Source of the DNA: Rhynchopus euleeides
Taxonomy: Eukaryota; Euglenozoa; Diplonemea; Diplonemida; Diplonemidae
DNA length: 64,000 nt
Assembly: GCA_963210315.1 (NCBI GenBank)
Contig: OY723267.1
Span: forward strand, 1,674,001 to 1,738,000
Direction of reading: 5' to 3'
Numbering within the stretch: the first letter of the stretch is position 1; every line of letters begins with the position of its first letter. This document shows, piece after piece, positions 1 to 11,721 of the stretch. A program made the translations under genes and the position numbers. The notes under the pieces were generated by a model. It was not told the DNA's origin. It worked only from the letters and a program-made list of their open reading frames with translations, and did not search any database.

Positions 1-499
1 CAAGGTGGAGAAGGCCAGGTGATTCAATGTATTCTACAAAGCCGACCCCATCCCACCCCATTGTGTTGTGTTGTGTTGTTAAAGGTGTGGTGGAGACTGT
101 CTGGATATTGCCGCGAGAATTTTTTTCCATCGGCAAGGCACGTGTGAATGTGGTTCCATTCGGAGCCAGCGAGGCATCTGACACCTCCAGATGCAGATCC
201 AGAGAACATGTCGATTTGAACGAACAAATAATGAAGGAGCATGCTTCCCCGACGGCACCCTCTGACGCAGGGAGGTTATTCTGGAACAGTGTGGGTTTGG
301 GATGCCTCAGCCCTTCCGAAACGAAAGAGAACCAAGAAAGCTGCCAGTGGCACGCTGAAAACGTCGCAAGAGCCTTCTCCATGACACAGTGACATGACTG
401 TAGCATGCGGAAGGCCTCACCTGGAAGTTGAGACATTCTGGTGCGTTCGTTGTCGCGTGTGCGGAGATGTATCTAGTTTTTTACTTGTTGCATGACGAG

Positions 500-543
500 C
501 TACAAGAAACGTAGCGAAGTCACGAAGCAACGTTTCTTTGTAG
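500..543. repeat. inverted repeat (hairpin, 13-bp stem)
   Basis: CTACAAGAAACGT at 500-512 pairs with ACGTTTCTTTGTAG at 530-543, with one extra T on the right arm and a 17-nt loop. No gene is adjacent. It could be a remnant of inverted-repeat element ends or a structured transcript; nothing more can be said. Confidence 0.6.
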
Positions 544-865
544 TTGTGTGGAGTGGCTGGACGGGGTGTTTCTATGCGAAATGAGCACGATTTCCATCCC
601 CCCCATTTGCTTCCTTATTCCCTACTTCTATTTCACTACCCCCCCCCCCATTTGCTCTCAACCTCCTTTTTCCGGTTGCTGTGTGTTCTTCCGTCCTTGC
701 GAAAAAATCCCCCGACCCCCCTGCCACAACAAAGGAGCAGTTCGAGTGTCGTTGAGATTGCAGCATCCTTTAGGGTGAAAAGAAGAAGTAACGAACTTCA
801 GTTGCGCTGAGAGTGCACACCCCGAGGCGATTGCACTCACTGAAGATGGCATTAGGCAATACCAC

Positions 866-1281
866 GTGTGATCAGAAGAACCCGAACGGCGGCCCCCCTC
901 ACCGGGAGGTTGCTCTGAGTACGGCTAAGAATCGTTCAAACCGTCGAACAAGTCGAATAAGTGGATGACGCAAATGTTGAACGCCGCAGTGGCTTGATTG
1001 TACAGTGACATGGTGTTCTGTCCTCGGGCCACTGCCCTGGAGGCCCCTATCTTGTGGCTATTGAGGTCCTGGCTAAAACTCGTTGACACCCTGATTCCTC
1101 ATCAGACCTGACTTCGGATGCCCCCCTCTCCGCCATAAGTCAGCACACGACGCTAACGACAGTCAAAAGTGCCCCATACTGCCCACGTGTGCACACAGAC
1201 CCGTGTGGCGAGAAGAACCCGGAACGGCGGCCCCTCTCACCGGGAGCTGCTCAGAGAGTCCAGCCAATACATCGTTCAAAC
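866..1281 (+). repeat. degenerate duplicated block, two copies
   Basis: A block starting GAAGAACCC, running through a CGGCGGCCCC stretch and CTCACCGGGAG to ATCGTTCAAAC, is present near 870-940 and again near 1208-1281 with substitutions and small indels. A related ending (ATCGTTCAAAA after a GGCC stretch) is seen at 37020-37040. This looks like an old dispersed repeat family. Confidence 0.5.
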
Positions 1282-2559
1282 ACCCGCTGCAAGCGTCGTT
1301 GTTGCTTTTCCACCAAGGCACCCAATCAGGCACGCCCCCCCCGCACAGTCACCTACGTGCACCCGTGTCAAGCCCAATCTCCCCAGAAGGTGCCTGGCAC
1401 CGGCCAACGGAATCTCCAAACACGGAGTACAATTTCTGTTCTTCTCTGCACGAGGCAAAGTCTGTCTCGACCAGCCGTAGCTAGGTTCACGGGTAGTGTG
1501 AAGTCGCACCCCGAGGGGTGGCTGCACTACACCGACTCGAATTCAAACAAAAATTGGACATCTTGAATATTCCATCATCCACTGGTTCGATGCCAAACCT
1601 TCCTTGTCGTGGAACTCGTTCTCCTGTTTGCGGAGGAGTCATTCCACTCTGCCTTCATCAGGCCAGCACAGCACGGTTCACACCCCGCTTTTGCACGCGA
1701 AGCAACCAAATCCAATATTCTGTTGCATGCAGTGTGACCGGAAACCAGACAGCAACACCCCTGCTACTCTTTGCCCTTATTCCGTTTGTGTTCGATAGTG
1801 CGCTCCCAACCCTGGTTCGCCTGTCAGCGTTCATCCAAAAGAGTGTGTTCGCTTCTTTGCCAGAGCCAAGGGGTTCCAGTCTGGGTTTCCTTGTCTGCGC
1901 ACAGCCCCCAGTTTGTACTTTTTCTTTTGGAGTTGTGCTAACAACGCGGGATAACTTTGCTATGCAGATCATGCAGGACACACCACACCCGCAGCAGGCG
2001 TGTGGGGTGTTCTCGCGATCGACGAATACCCGCTGGCTCTTCTCTCCCCTTTCTGACTTGCAGACACAAAGTTTCGTCCCAAAGGAGTCCGGAGAGTCAC
2101 AAGATTGAAGCCGACGCACCACCGTTTGTATATATGCTGCACGGGAACCCACTCGTGATGGCTTGCGATGTGAAGGCTGTTGCTGCCAAGCGCCGGTTTA
2201 TCCTGAATTCGCAGGGCCTGAAACCCATCTGAAACGTGGGGCGCTATTTTATCCACACCCATTCTTGATACGGATCTTTTTCCTTCTCTTTTTCATCTTT
2301 CCTTCGTTCCTGTTCTTCACCCCTTCGTTGCCTCCAGGCGCACAACACCTCCACGTGAGTTTGACGTGAGATGAAGTACATTCACAAATTACATACCACC
2401 CCGCCCCCTCCCCCCTCCCCTTCGAGACGAAGGGTGGATGAAAGTCAGTCAAACAATGCGACGTGCGTAGCGAGCCCCCCCTCCCCTGAGTCACTCCTTC
2501 ACTTTTTACCCCCCCCCCTCCTGGTTCTCCACTGGGCCTCACAACACACCTTGTCACAC

Positions 2560-3880
2560 CGATCTTGTACTGCGGCCCAACTGCCAAGCCATGTTCACCG
2601 CCATCTCCCTCTAACTCGAGCGACCTCACGCGGTGCCCACACACTCAAGCAGTGCTCCCCATTCCTGGACCGACGTCCTGACCGGGTCCTGCAGCGGACT
2701 TCGTCGGTCTGGGACAGTTCCAGGGCGTCTGCATTCAGGAACAGAGAGAACGGTGGCAGATGTGCAGATCCACTTCATGGTTGCCTTCCCCAGCGGTGGC
2801 ACCACGATCAGGCCGGGTCCTCGGGATGAGGGAGGAGCAGCGACTCGAGGAAGCAGTCAGCTGTTTGACAGCCCCTGTCACTTCGCAGACAGTCTCGATC
2901 ATCGGAGATGCGTAGAGTGCACCTGCCTCTGCAGTGCCGCACTCCGACACCGTTCGTCGCCGCCTGCGGCCGTCGATATGGCGAGCAGCTGGTGTGCCCA
3001 TTCATCTGCTCCCCTTCTCTGCCTCGGCCAGGGTTTGTCCTGTCCCTTTCAGTGTGGACAGGAGGTCTGCAACGGTGGCGTCTGTGGCTCCGTTGTTGAC
3101 ACAGTACGATCAACGGTTTCCACTAGACGGAGCTCGTATCACTGCCCCTCCAGGTGGTTCAGAGCAATCAGCTCCTCCCGTTGTCCAGCTGGACCTCCAG
3201 CCCCCCTCGGAGCACCCACGTGGTCCAGCGCCTCCTTCACCGCCTGCGCCGGCCCCAGGATGACCCCATCATCGAGGTCGAAAAGGCACCCCTCCAGCTT
3301 GTGCAAACCCCTCGCAGTGCCGTAGGATCCGCCCTGGCCACCTGTTTGTCCTCCATCACCACCAGGGCTTCGAGGTACGGGGCGTGCTCCGCGAGCAACT
3401 CGTCTATGTACGCCTCGCAGAACTCCTTTGACCCGATGGGGGTCCCCAGCAGCATGAATGCCTCTGTGTGTTGCCCGAAGTTATTCCGCCTCTTTCTCGC
3501 GCAGCACTGGCACCCGCCGACGCGTCCTGGTCAGTGCCCCGTGGTGCTGGACCGTTGCATTGACGAGGTAGTCCAATGCGAGGTCGTCGTCTTCAGCCGC
3601 ACCCGGCGGCGCCGCGCCGGGCATCAGCCAATCCGCGACCGTGAGCTGTGGAGTAGGTCACGAGGAACTGCACGGCGCTGCGGTACGTTGCAGTCTTGGC
3701 AGTCATCCGCCGGCAGGCACGGGCGGTCTCACTGGCGTTGCCCTCGCTCTTCCCGCGAGACCACCATGAAGGAGCCGATCCGTGGTGCCGCACAGTCAGC
3801 AGACATGAGGCGCTTCTCAGCACAGCACAGCAGGGGGAGTGATCATGCGACACAGCGAGGAAGCCCCCGATGGTGAACTA
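2560..3880 (-). pseudogene. degenerate reverse-transcriptase-like fossil
   Basis: This GC-rich block differs in composition from the C/T-rich DNA around it. Short protein-like pieces on the minus strand resemble conserved blocks of retroelement reverse transcriptases. One is at about 3300-3455, with a LLGTPIGS motif and a helical stretch after it. Another is near 3150-3330, with an LDDG motif followed by GPA. The pieces are in several frames and in an order unlike an intact gene, so the copy is clearly broken and old. The family (LINE, DIRS-like or other) cannot be assigned from what is visible. Confidence 0.35.
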
Positions 3881-4340
3881 CAATATCCCTCATGGCGTCG
3901 GGGACCACGCCCTCGCGAAGAGTCCTCCCTTCGCGGTACACAATCCCCTTCTTTCCGTTCTCTTCAGGGACACATTGCAAGAGGGCGTTCGTTGATTTTG
4001 CCACCACTCCAGGCAATCTTACCCTTCTTGCCTGCATCAATATCGAGACATACACACCACCACAATACCACCTCGTGCCGCCACCACAACCACCACCGCC
4101 CTCAACAGTGCCAACGGCTTCATCAGCTGTTTCCACACGCCTAACCGAGACAACAGCAGCGTCTCAATCTCTGCTTTTTGTTTCCTTCCTCTTCTTCATC
4201 TTCTTCTTCGCTCCAGCGAATAAAACAAAACACTACCTCTCCTCTCTCTGTATCTCTCTCTTCCACACCCACACCACCACCACCCCACTCCCCACCCCCC
4301 TTTCCAAGCCTCACTTCGAGCCGGCCTACTCTTATTGGCC

Positions 4341-4364
4341 TAAACCTCTCTCCGTGTGTCTCAG
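4341..4364 (+). promoter_or_regulatory. candidate splice (trans-splice) acceptor of the kinase gene
   Basis: A branch-like CTAAAC is followed by a pyrimidine-rich tract and then CAG, with the AG at 4363-4364, 44 nt before the kinase ATG. The 250 bases before the ATG are overwhelmingly C and T. This fits an acceptor for a spliced leader or a 5'-UTR intron; no donor or leader RNA gene is seen. Confidence 0.4.
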
Positions 4365-4407
4365 CCCTACGCACTTCACACCCCTTCTCTCTCTCTCTCC
4401 CAACACA

Positions 4408-5289
4408 ATGACGGACGCCGCAAAGCAGGTGAAGGTCGGGAGCTACGTGCTGGGGTGCACCCTCGGGACTGGTGCTTGCAGCAAGGTGAAGACCGCAGTT
4501 CACGAGGTGACTGGTGAGGAGGTTGCCATCAAGATCGTGAAGAAGGTGCCGCAGGGGGAGCTGGACGCACGCACCGAGATCCGGGTCATGAGCATCCTCC
4601 AGGAGCGCGCTGCGAAGAGCACGGCGCCCAACACACCGCCTGCCGTCATGCTGGGCGCATCCAAGGCTGACGCGTCGCCTCTCATCCGCCTCGTCGAGGT
4701 GATGGAGAGCAAGAAGTTCATCTACGTCGTCATGGAGAAGGTGGTGGCGGGTGACCTCTTCGGGCACTGCGTCGACTACGGCCTGATGGGTGAGGGCGAC
4801 TCGAAGTTTGTCTTCCGCAGGCTCCTGCAGGGCCTGGCTGAGCTGCACGACTCGGGTGTGGCGCACCGCGACATCAAGCCTGAGAACATCCTGGTTGACT
4901 TCCAGGAGAACGTCGTCAAGCTGTCCGACTTCGGGCTTGCTCGCGTGCATTCTGTGCAGGAGGTTGATGGCGACACGGAGACCATCTCCTGCCAGGCTGT
5001 GGGGACGAAGAACTACGCTGCGCCTGAGATCCTGTCTGACCTCCCCGGCTACAACGCCTACAAGGCAGACATGTACTCGCTGGGCGTGACGATGCACGTC
5101 GCGATGCTCGGCAGCTTCCCCCCAGAGGAGGGCTTCGTCCACTCCACGGAGCGCCACGAGACGCTCTCGGAGGTCGCCTCGTCGCTCCTCTCGCAGCTGC
5201 TCCACAAGGACCCCCGGAAGAGGCCCACCCCGCAGGACGCCCTGTTCCACACCTTCTTCGAGGAGGCTGATTCCGAGAAGAGCCAGTGA
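4408..5289 (+). CDS. serine/threonine protein kinase (CAMK/SNF1-like catalytic domain)
   Basis: A 293-residue intracellular protein consisting almost only of a protein kinase domain; it should transfer ATP phosphate to Ser/Thr. All core motifs are present: glycine loop GTGACSKV (20-27), the VAIK lysine K42, helix-C glutamate in ARTEIRVM (54-61), HRDIKPEN (153-160), DFG (174-176), AAPE (204-207), the subdomain IX aspartate D221 and the late arginine in KRPT (271-274). It therefore looks catalytically competent. A Pro/Ala-rich insert of about 25 residues (68-92) lies between helix C and strand 4, where such kinases normally have a short loop. No regulatory domain, transmembrane segment or signal peptide is visible. 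The frame stays open to 3892, but that part is pyrimidine-rich leader with biased composition, so the ATG at 4408 is chosen. A G run follows the TGA. The substrate is unknown; the CAMK/SNF1 assignment rests on motif style only. Confidence 0.93.
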   Translation: MTDAAKQVKVGSYVLGCTLGTGACSKVKTAVHEVTGEEVAIKIVKKVPQGELDARTEIRVMSILQERAAKSTAPNTPPAVMLGASKADASPLIRLVEVMESKKFIYVVMEKVVAGDLFGHCVDYGLMGEGDSKFVFRRLLQGLAELHDSGVAHRDIKPENILVDFQENVVKLSDFGLARVHSVQEVDGDTETISCQAVGTKNYAAPEILSDLPGYNAYKADMYSLGVTMHVAMLGSFPPEEGFVHSTERHETLSEVASSLLSQLLHKDPRKRPTPQDALFHTFFEEADSEKSQ

Positions 5290-6340
5290 GCTGTGGGCAG
5301 GGCTGGTGGGGGGGGGGGGGGTGAGGATCGCGTCAAAATAATTTCGGGAAAAAAATTAAGTAGCACCGCATGTGACGGAGCCTGGCTCTCGCAGGGGTGG
5401 TGTTTGAGGGTTGCCGGTTTTGCCCAAAGAAAACGAAACAAAACTATGCGTGGCGTTCTTCTCCTCGTCTCTGTGTTGCTGCGAGGGCCTTCTCCGATTT
5501 GCCTGCAACAAAAGATACATGCTCTTCTGTTTGTACAAAACAAACGGTGGTGCCCCGCTAATGCACAGGGGGGAACGCATGACACGCATAACAACGGCAA
5601 CCAATGGCAGAGTGCTCGGTGTGTTCTGCTTCACTGCTTCAAGATGATTCACGCGAGTATGCGGGTGGGAAGGGCACCCGCAAGCAGAGTGGCGTGCTGA
5701 CTATCGTCGGTCTGGATGGGTGGGTTTCTGACCCACCCCCCCCTGCCAAAGTGACACACCGGCACTTTTCAAAAAAAAGGTATTCACGTGAGAGTTTGTG
5801 TGTAGAAGAGGGTATTTGTCTCAACTGGATTGGAGGAAAACGGGGGGGAGGGGGAGGGGGGGGGAAGGTCTCATTCCTTTTTTTAAAAAATCAACCCCTA
5901 TCCAGACCCGCCCCCCCCCCCCCCTCCCACGCAATCAAAAAATAGGAAATTGCCGAGTCTCATTTTTGTGTGTTTCGTCCTTTTTTGTCAATTTCCCCCC
6001 TCTCCCCTCACACACACACACACACCCCACGCCTTTCCGCCACCTTTCCCCATCTCCTTCAGTCTCCTTGTCTACCCCCCCAGCCCCCCCCCCCCCACCC
6101 CACTCACTGACATTGTATTGCGAGAGTCAGATGCCGTTCCCCTTAACCTCGGATGCCCCATGATTTGGGGGGGGGGGTGAAGGGGGTGATTTTTTCGGGG
6201 GTGGGTGGGTGGGTGGGTGGGTGGGTAGAGTGTAGCTGTGCCTTGGGTGCCTTGCCTGTAGCTACGACGGCAGATGAGTGTTCCATCAAAGAGGGGGGTG
6301 GGGGGCGGGGTGGGGTGGGGAGAACGGCCATCTCTGTATA

Positions 6341-6446
6341 CCCCTCCCCTCCCCTCCCCTCCCCTCCCCTCCCCTCCCCTCCCCTCCCCTCCCCTCCCCT
6401 CCCCTCCCCTCCCCTCCCCTCCCCTCCCCTCCCCTCCCCTCCCCTC
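6341..6446 (+). repeat. (CCCCT)n microsatellite, about 21 copies
   Basis: Nearly perfect tandem CCCCT from 6341 to about 6446, running into a pure C tract. The complementary strand is (AGGGG)n and could form G-quadruplexes. It produces long but meaningless Pro/Ser open frames. Confidence 0.97.
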
Positions 6447-6827
6447 CCCCCCCCCCTGTGTGGCTATTCTAGGACACCTGAGGAACCTGCGGCAAGCATA
6501 GGGGGGGGGGGGGGCAACACAGCAGGAACAATAGTGCCACCCCCCCCCCGTGTCACAACGGTGTCTCCACGGGGGGTTCGGTACAGTCACCCCCCACCCC
6601 CCGCCTTCACATCTGTTTTGGTCTGAAAAGAGTATTCCTTGAAAGTTTCGCGACCCACCGACAGCGGGTGAAGGAGGCCGGTGTGTGGCAGTGGATGTCT
6701 CATCAGAGAGTTTGCTCGATGCGACCTTTCACTGAACAGAAACTCAAGACTGATATGTGGGGATGTGTATGGGGTGCTTCGTGTGACCCACAGTACGACT
6801 GCAGAGAAAAGAAAATTCATGTGTGGT

Positions 6828-7000
6828 GGTCAGCTCTGGAGTAACGAACACCGGAGAATGTCACAGCACACACTGCACACTGCACATCCCCCTCCGGGGG
6901 GTTTCCCGGAGGTGGGTGGTGGTCAGCTCTGGAGTAACGAACACCAGAGAATGTCACAGCACACACTGCCCACTGCACATCCTTCTCCGGGGGGTTTCCC
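6828..7000 (+). repeat. 93-bp tandem duplication
   Basis: GGTCAGCTCTGGAGTAACGA starts at 6828 and again at 6921. The two copies are almost identical through the CTCCGGGGGGTTTCCC ending. A recent local duplication with no recognised coding content. Confidence 0.9.
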
Positions 7001-8310
7001 CCCCCCCCCCACTCACCCCTTCACCCCTTTGATGTTTACGTCTCTCGACTCTCGACCCCTCCTCCTGTCTCCATACTCACCGCCATGTCCTTTCATCGTT
7101 CCTCTCTCTCTCTCCCCCTCTTCCCCATCTCCCCTCTTCTTTCTGCTTATTTTTTTTCTTACGCACACGACCTTCGCGCGGAAAGTGTCATTCAGCTCTG
7201 CCAAACGTGCTCTACACACCACCCCCTTCATCAGGCAAGTGGGTTTGTAAGTGTGTGTGGAAGCGTCAACGCATCAAACGAAGTACCAAGTAGTAGAGGA
7301 AGAGCGGCAGAGTTGAAGTGACACTTTCCGCCCATATTTTTTTCTGCTTTTCTGTCACCCCCCGACAGAAGCGACAGGTTGAAACAAGATTTTACCTCTA
7401 AGAATACGGTAACAAGGTTGGGGGGAGGGAGGGAGTGGTTCCAAGAAAAAACGTTGGAACGTTCGAACCTGCTTGCAGGGTAAAGGGTGTGTCAACGGGA
7501 CAGAGCAAGCTTGCTTGTGTGTCGCCACCAAAAGAGAAAGGAAGGCAACCCGATTCTCCGAAATCTGAAGCGATATTCCGGGGAGAAGCCCTGCTCTTCT
7601 CCAGGGGAGAGCTGCCTCTCCTCCAATCCAAAACCCACCCCACACCCACCATCCCCCCGCTTCACATATCCCCAGGGCCGTCTCCCGTCTCTCACTTGCA
7701 TTCGTCCCTACCCCCCCCCCCATCCCCTCTTTCCTCATCCCACCCGTATCCCTGTTCCCTCTTTTCGTGATCCCTTGCCCCAGCCCCCTCTACACTCTAC
7801 TCTGCTTGACTGCTCCCCCAACCCGATACCCCCTCACACACCCCCCCCCCCCTTCTTCTAATCTTCATAATTGACCCCCCCTTCGACCCAAACCCTCTTC
7901 GCGTGTGTGATTTTGCGATCTCATCTCGGAGGGGAGGGAGCGAGAGTCGGGTGGGGTGTCAGGGCAGCAGCCTAGCTCTCGCAGGGGATCGTCTGGGATT
8001 GTTGACCAGGCCTGTGCCTAAATATGGCCAAAAATCGTCAAAAACGAGAGTTTGCACCCAACTTTTTTCCCACTTTTTTCCTTCGGCGCTGGTCCCTTTT
8101 TTGAGCCCAGAACATGGTATTTCAGCGCGAAAACACGTTCTTTTGCTGCATTTGCACACAACCAATTCACAGCTGGGCTGGGGGTCTCTTTTTTTGTGTT
8201 TTGTTTTACAGGATCTCGTCTGATATGGGAGCCTCCCGCGAGGGTGCTGGAACCGATATGCCACAGCCCCGTACGCGCAAGGACTTGGCTCCAAGACCAG
8301 GCACAAGCAA

Positions 8311-8370
8311 CAGGGGGGTCTCCGGCGGCTGGGGGGCGGAGCCCCCCAGCCGTCGGAGGCCACGGTAGCG
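8311..8370 (+). repeat. G/C hairpin repeat (copy 1)
   Basis: The core is a 9-bp stem CTGGGGGGC with loop GGA, followed by a CCGGAGG-type motif and CCACGGTAG. This copy has extra CCGGCGG before the stem. It lies inside the 8007-8920 element, and AAGGACTTGG stands 30 nt upstream as in the copies at 21485 and 38201. Confidence 0.85.
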
Positions 8371-8478
8371 AACGTCCGTTGGCCTGGCTCCATAGTCGCA
8401 TACGCTCAAGTACAACACAACTGACACATAGCACATGTCGCATGGGGGGACGATAAATTGTCGCGCAAAGACACGCCA

Positions 8479-8530
8479 CAGGGGGGTCTGGGGGGCGGAG
8501 CCCCCCAGCCGCCGGAGGCCACGGTAGTGT
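8479..8530 (+). repeat. G/C hairpin repeat (copy 2)
   Basis: Same 9-bp hairpin core and CCACGGTAGTG tail, preceded by ACACGCCACAGG as in the copy at 37977-38029. Second copy within the 8007-8920 element. Confidence 0.9.
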
Positions 8531-9884
8531 ACATCTGTTGGTTTGAGCTCGAGAGCAATCCTCTGGGCGATGCCATCCCGTGGGAGGTCGCCCGTGGCCT
8601 CGTCTTCGTCGTCACTTCCGAGTTCTTGCACAGCCTCCGATTATTCACAGAGGCTGTACAATAACTCTGAAGTGCCCAAACAGCCACCCGCGGCCACGAG
8701 CACCGTGGTCGCGAGCAGCTGCAGGACGGCACTCAGCACAGACCCGCGTCAGCGGGGGTGCGGAGCGTGCCCAAAAAAGGCCAGGCATATCCCCCCCCCA
8801 AAAAAAATTCCTAAAAACCCTCAAAAAAACCCCCCACCAAAAATATGGGAAGAAAAAAGTGGGAACTTTTTTTCCTTGAGGCCGACCCTTACATCTACAT
8901 CCGACTTAGGCACAGGCCTGTTGTTGACACCAAAAAAAAATTAATGCGGTATGCTGGGGTAATCAGGCTGGGGAAAAAAACAACAAATCACAACAAATCA
9001 CACCTATAATGCTGTGTGCGGTAGCCTCGGTCGTCTCATATATGCCAGGCTGTGCCGTGAGAGATGAACCTCGCAGGTCTCTGTCAGTATTCCGCATTCG
9101 GCCACCACAGTGGGGCTGATGAACCAAATCACAAACAATACTACAACTGCCGTCTTGGGTTGGCATGAATCGTACCCTTTGTTGGTGTGATCATGCACTC
9201 CCTCTCGAAGTGGCAGAGGTGTCATGGAACCCTCTGTGATGACGCCATTTATGTGATCTCAAACTATGTCCACCCCCGCATAGTGGGCCATGACCCGCAC
9301 AGGGTCAACCCCGCTCAATGGGGTCACCGTACACACTACACCACACCACCCCACACCACCTCACCCCCCACCCTTACCCACCCTTAGGTTTCTCTGCATA
9401 GAGCCGACACGCATATTGAACAACTTCCCCTCCCACCCCACTCCCCACCCCCCCAGCACCCTACCCTACCCACCCGTCCCCACCACCCTCCCGCCCTCGC
9501 TTCCCAATATTTTCCCCAGCCGGCACACACATACACACAATGTGTGAGCCCTGGGGATGTGGTAGGGTCGGTGAGGGGGGTGGGTGGCCCAATAAAAAAA
9601 GCATTGCCTTGTTGTCTCACAAGTGCCCCGACACACACACACAGACCCTTGAAATAAACCCCCCCCCCTCCCCCGCACAGAACATCAACGTTTTCACATG
9701 ACCTTCACACACACTCACAACGTGGGTCGTGGTCCGTGGAGGGCTAACACGCTTAAAGCGTGGTCACCATACACTTGGTTGGTTTCGGGATTCTGAGCAG
9801 GGTGTGGGAGTGGGGGGGCGAGTGGAGGAGGAAGGGGCTTGGCGACGCAGTTGTATCGTGCAAAGAAGAGATGGCGTGAAGAAG

Positions 9885-9985
9885 GCCAAGGGAAAATCGT
9901 ACGGCTGAAGCTTTTGGGGATGGGCCGCAGGACAGCCTTGGGATGTGTGCGCTCAACATGCAGTAGTTCAGAGCTGGTTTTGAAC
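9885..9985 (+). repeat. dispersed repeat, partner at 40325-40460
   Basis: GGAAAATCGTACGGCTGAAGC, then ACAGCCTTG, then CAGTAGTTCAGAGCTG occur here. The same order with substitutions and small insertions occurs at 40330-40445. Two copies about 30 kb apart, same strand; no coding content recognised. Confidence 0.6.
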
Positions 9986-11435
9986 AGTTGCTGGATAGGG
10001 CGGCTCCGCCACAAAACGAAAGAATGTACGATATATATCCGAGAAGAAGCACGATCGCAGCGTGGCACTGCTGCCCCCTTTCTTTCTTCGCCTTGCCATA
10101 AACCCCCCTCCCTTACCTTGTACTGCCGTTACGCCCATCACATTCTTCATTATATACCAAGCATACACACACACACAACCCTTCTTTTACGGTGCAAGAG
10201 GGTGTGTTGGGAGAATTGCCTTGCCTTTCGCTCTCGACAGCCATACCCCCGGTAACCCATCCCCTCCGGCCCCCCCTTATCTTCCTCACCCGTCAACACC
10301 TTTACCCAACCCAACTCGCCCCCCCCCCCTCACCTTAACTCAACTCCCCCAGGAGGTTGTCTAAGATAACGGGATTTATTTTTGACGGTGGACAGCAACG
10401 GCGATTGCAGTGCCATTGCCTTTGTTTCACCACCGATACAAAAAAGCTCTGTATCCCCCCCCAGAGAAGCCAGGCTTTGGCGCACAAACAACAAGCCCTC
10501 ATCTCTTTTATTCGGCTTTTGTTAGAAACCGAAACAGCAGGTTGCCTGTCCCCTCTCTCTCTATCTCTCCCCCTCTCGACCCTGCCTGATGTGCCCCCCT
10601 TCCCCCTTGGCCCCTTCACACAGAGCAGCTCTCTCTGATATTCTCTTCTTCCCCCCCCCCCATTCCTCTGGGCAGAAGAGGACTTGTCTCCACCTTCACC
10701 TTTGACAGTCACATACCCTCCCCCCCCCCATCCCTTCATACGTTTCCCTCCGGAAGGAGCACAGCGGTTGCAGAAGGGGGGGGGGGGCGGAGGGCGTGTG
10801 TGGAGATCCAGTGATGGCACAGCGAGGTGCTGGGAGGTAAATCCCAAGAAGGGTTCCCTCTTCTTCTTCTTCCTCTTTCGTCTTCTTCCGCACCCCACCC
10901 ACCCACCCCCCCCCCGTGCAATCCTAAACAGAAGTGAGTTGGCGCTGCGGCGCACACACTCCTCGTGTTTGGGAGACTGGCTGGGGGGGGGGGGAGGGGT
11001 GACGATTTTTATTGCGAATACAGCCGTGCATCATTTGCTTTGTTGCCAACAGCTGCAACACGGAGGGAAAAATCATACCTCCCCCCTGATGCACTCTGCG
11101 GAACCATTTTCATCACCTCATTGTTGGCCTAATGCCCCAGGCTTGCTGCTCAAAAAGTACATCATTCCTGATCATCTGGAATTAAATATCGCAAGAATTT
11201 TGGCCACGAAAGGGAGTCGAAGGTCACCTGCTGCACTGGTCGTCTCACACGTCAGGCGGTTGGTCGTCGAGACCGAAGAACCCAATAAACACAGCGGCCC
11301 CCCCCCCCCCCTCTCTCACAGGGGGGGCTGCTGGAATACGGTCAAAATGTCTCACACCAGGTTTGGCGTTTTCAACAACGCCCTTCTCTATTCTTTTTGA
11401 AAAGCCCGGATCGTTTGAAAAGCCTGGATCTGCTG

Positions 11436-11611
<176 letters not shown>

Positions 11612-11721
11612 CCTTGCCCTCCCCCCCACTGCCCACCCTCGAGCATTAATTTGGGTGTAGGGTATGGGTTGGCCCAATGGATATCTCCCTTCCTCGACAT
11701 TCAGTACCCCCCCCCCCTAGG

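Larger units (their letters stand above)
1..2560. other. gene-poor intergenic DNA
   Basis: I see no open frame with convincing protein-like composition. The stretch has short C runs, a GTTGT repeat near 61-80, one strong hairpin and a degenerate duplicated block (both listed separately). Pyrimidine-rich DNA at 2270-2530 could serve as splice-acceptor-type sequence, but no gene follows it directly. Confidence 0.6.
5290..8006. other. intergenic DNA rich in homopolymer runs
   Basis: No credible gene is seen. Runs of seven or more C or G recur (for example 5310-5322, 5841-5866, 5911-5924, 6080-6096, 6167-6178), with CA repeats near 6010-6024, GGGT repeats near 6200-6225, the (CCCCT)n array and a 93-bp tandem duplication. 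Apparent open frames here encode only Pro/Ser/Gly-rich low-complexity sequence. Confidence 0.6.
8007..8920. mobile_element. non-autonomous inverted-repeat element, 914 bp, 8-bp TSD
   Basis: The ends are perfect 15-bp inverted repeats, CAGGCCTGTGCCTAA at 8007-8021 and its complement at 8906-8920. The direct repeat TTGTTGAC flanks them at 7999-8006 and 8921-8928. An 8-bp duplication and a CAG start are typical of hAT-type transposons, though the fifth terminal base is C rather than the usual G. The interior has no transposase and carries two copies of the G/C hairpin repeat. T/A homopolymer blocks near both ends resemble each other in inverted orientation. It closely parallels the element at 37678-38529, whose ends begin CAGGCATG and CAGGCCTG. 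Confidence 0.85.

Noticed and set aside
3892-4407. In-frame extension of the kinase upstream of 4408
   Set aside because: The added residues come from a pyrimidine-rich leader (Pro/Thr/Ser/His-rich) containing a likely splice acceptor.
4141-5250. 369-codon minus-strand frame opposite the kinase
   Set aside because: The plus strand carries every kinase motif; the minus frame is a shadow of high-GC third positions and has no recognisable domain.
6153-6626. Pro-rich protein over the (CCCCT)n tract
   Set aside because: Low-complexity frames occur in all phases of the repeat.
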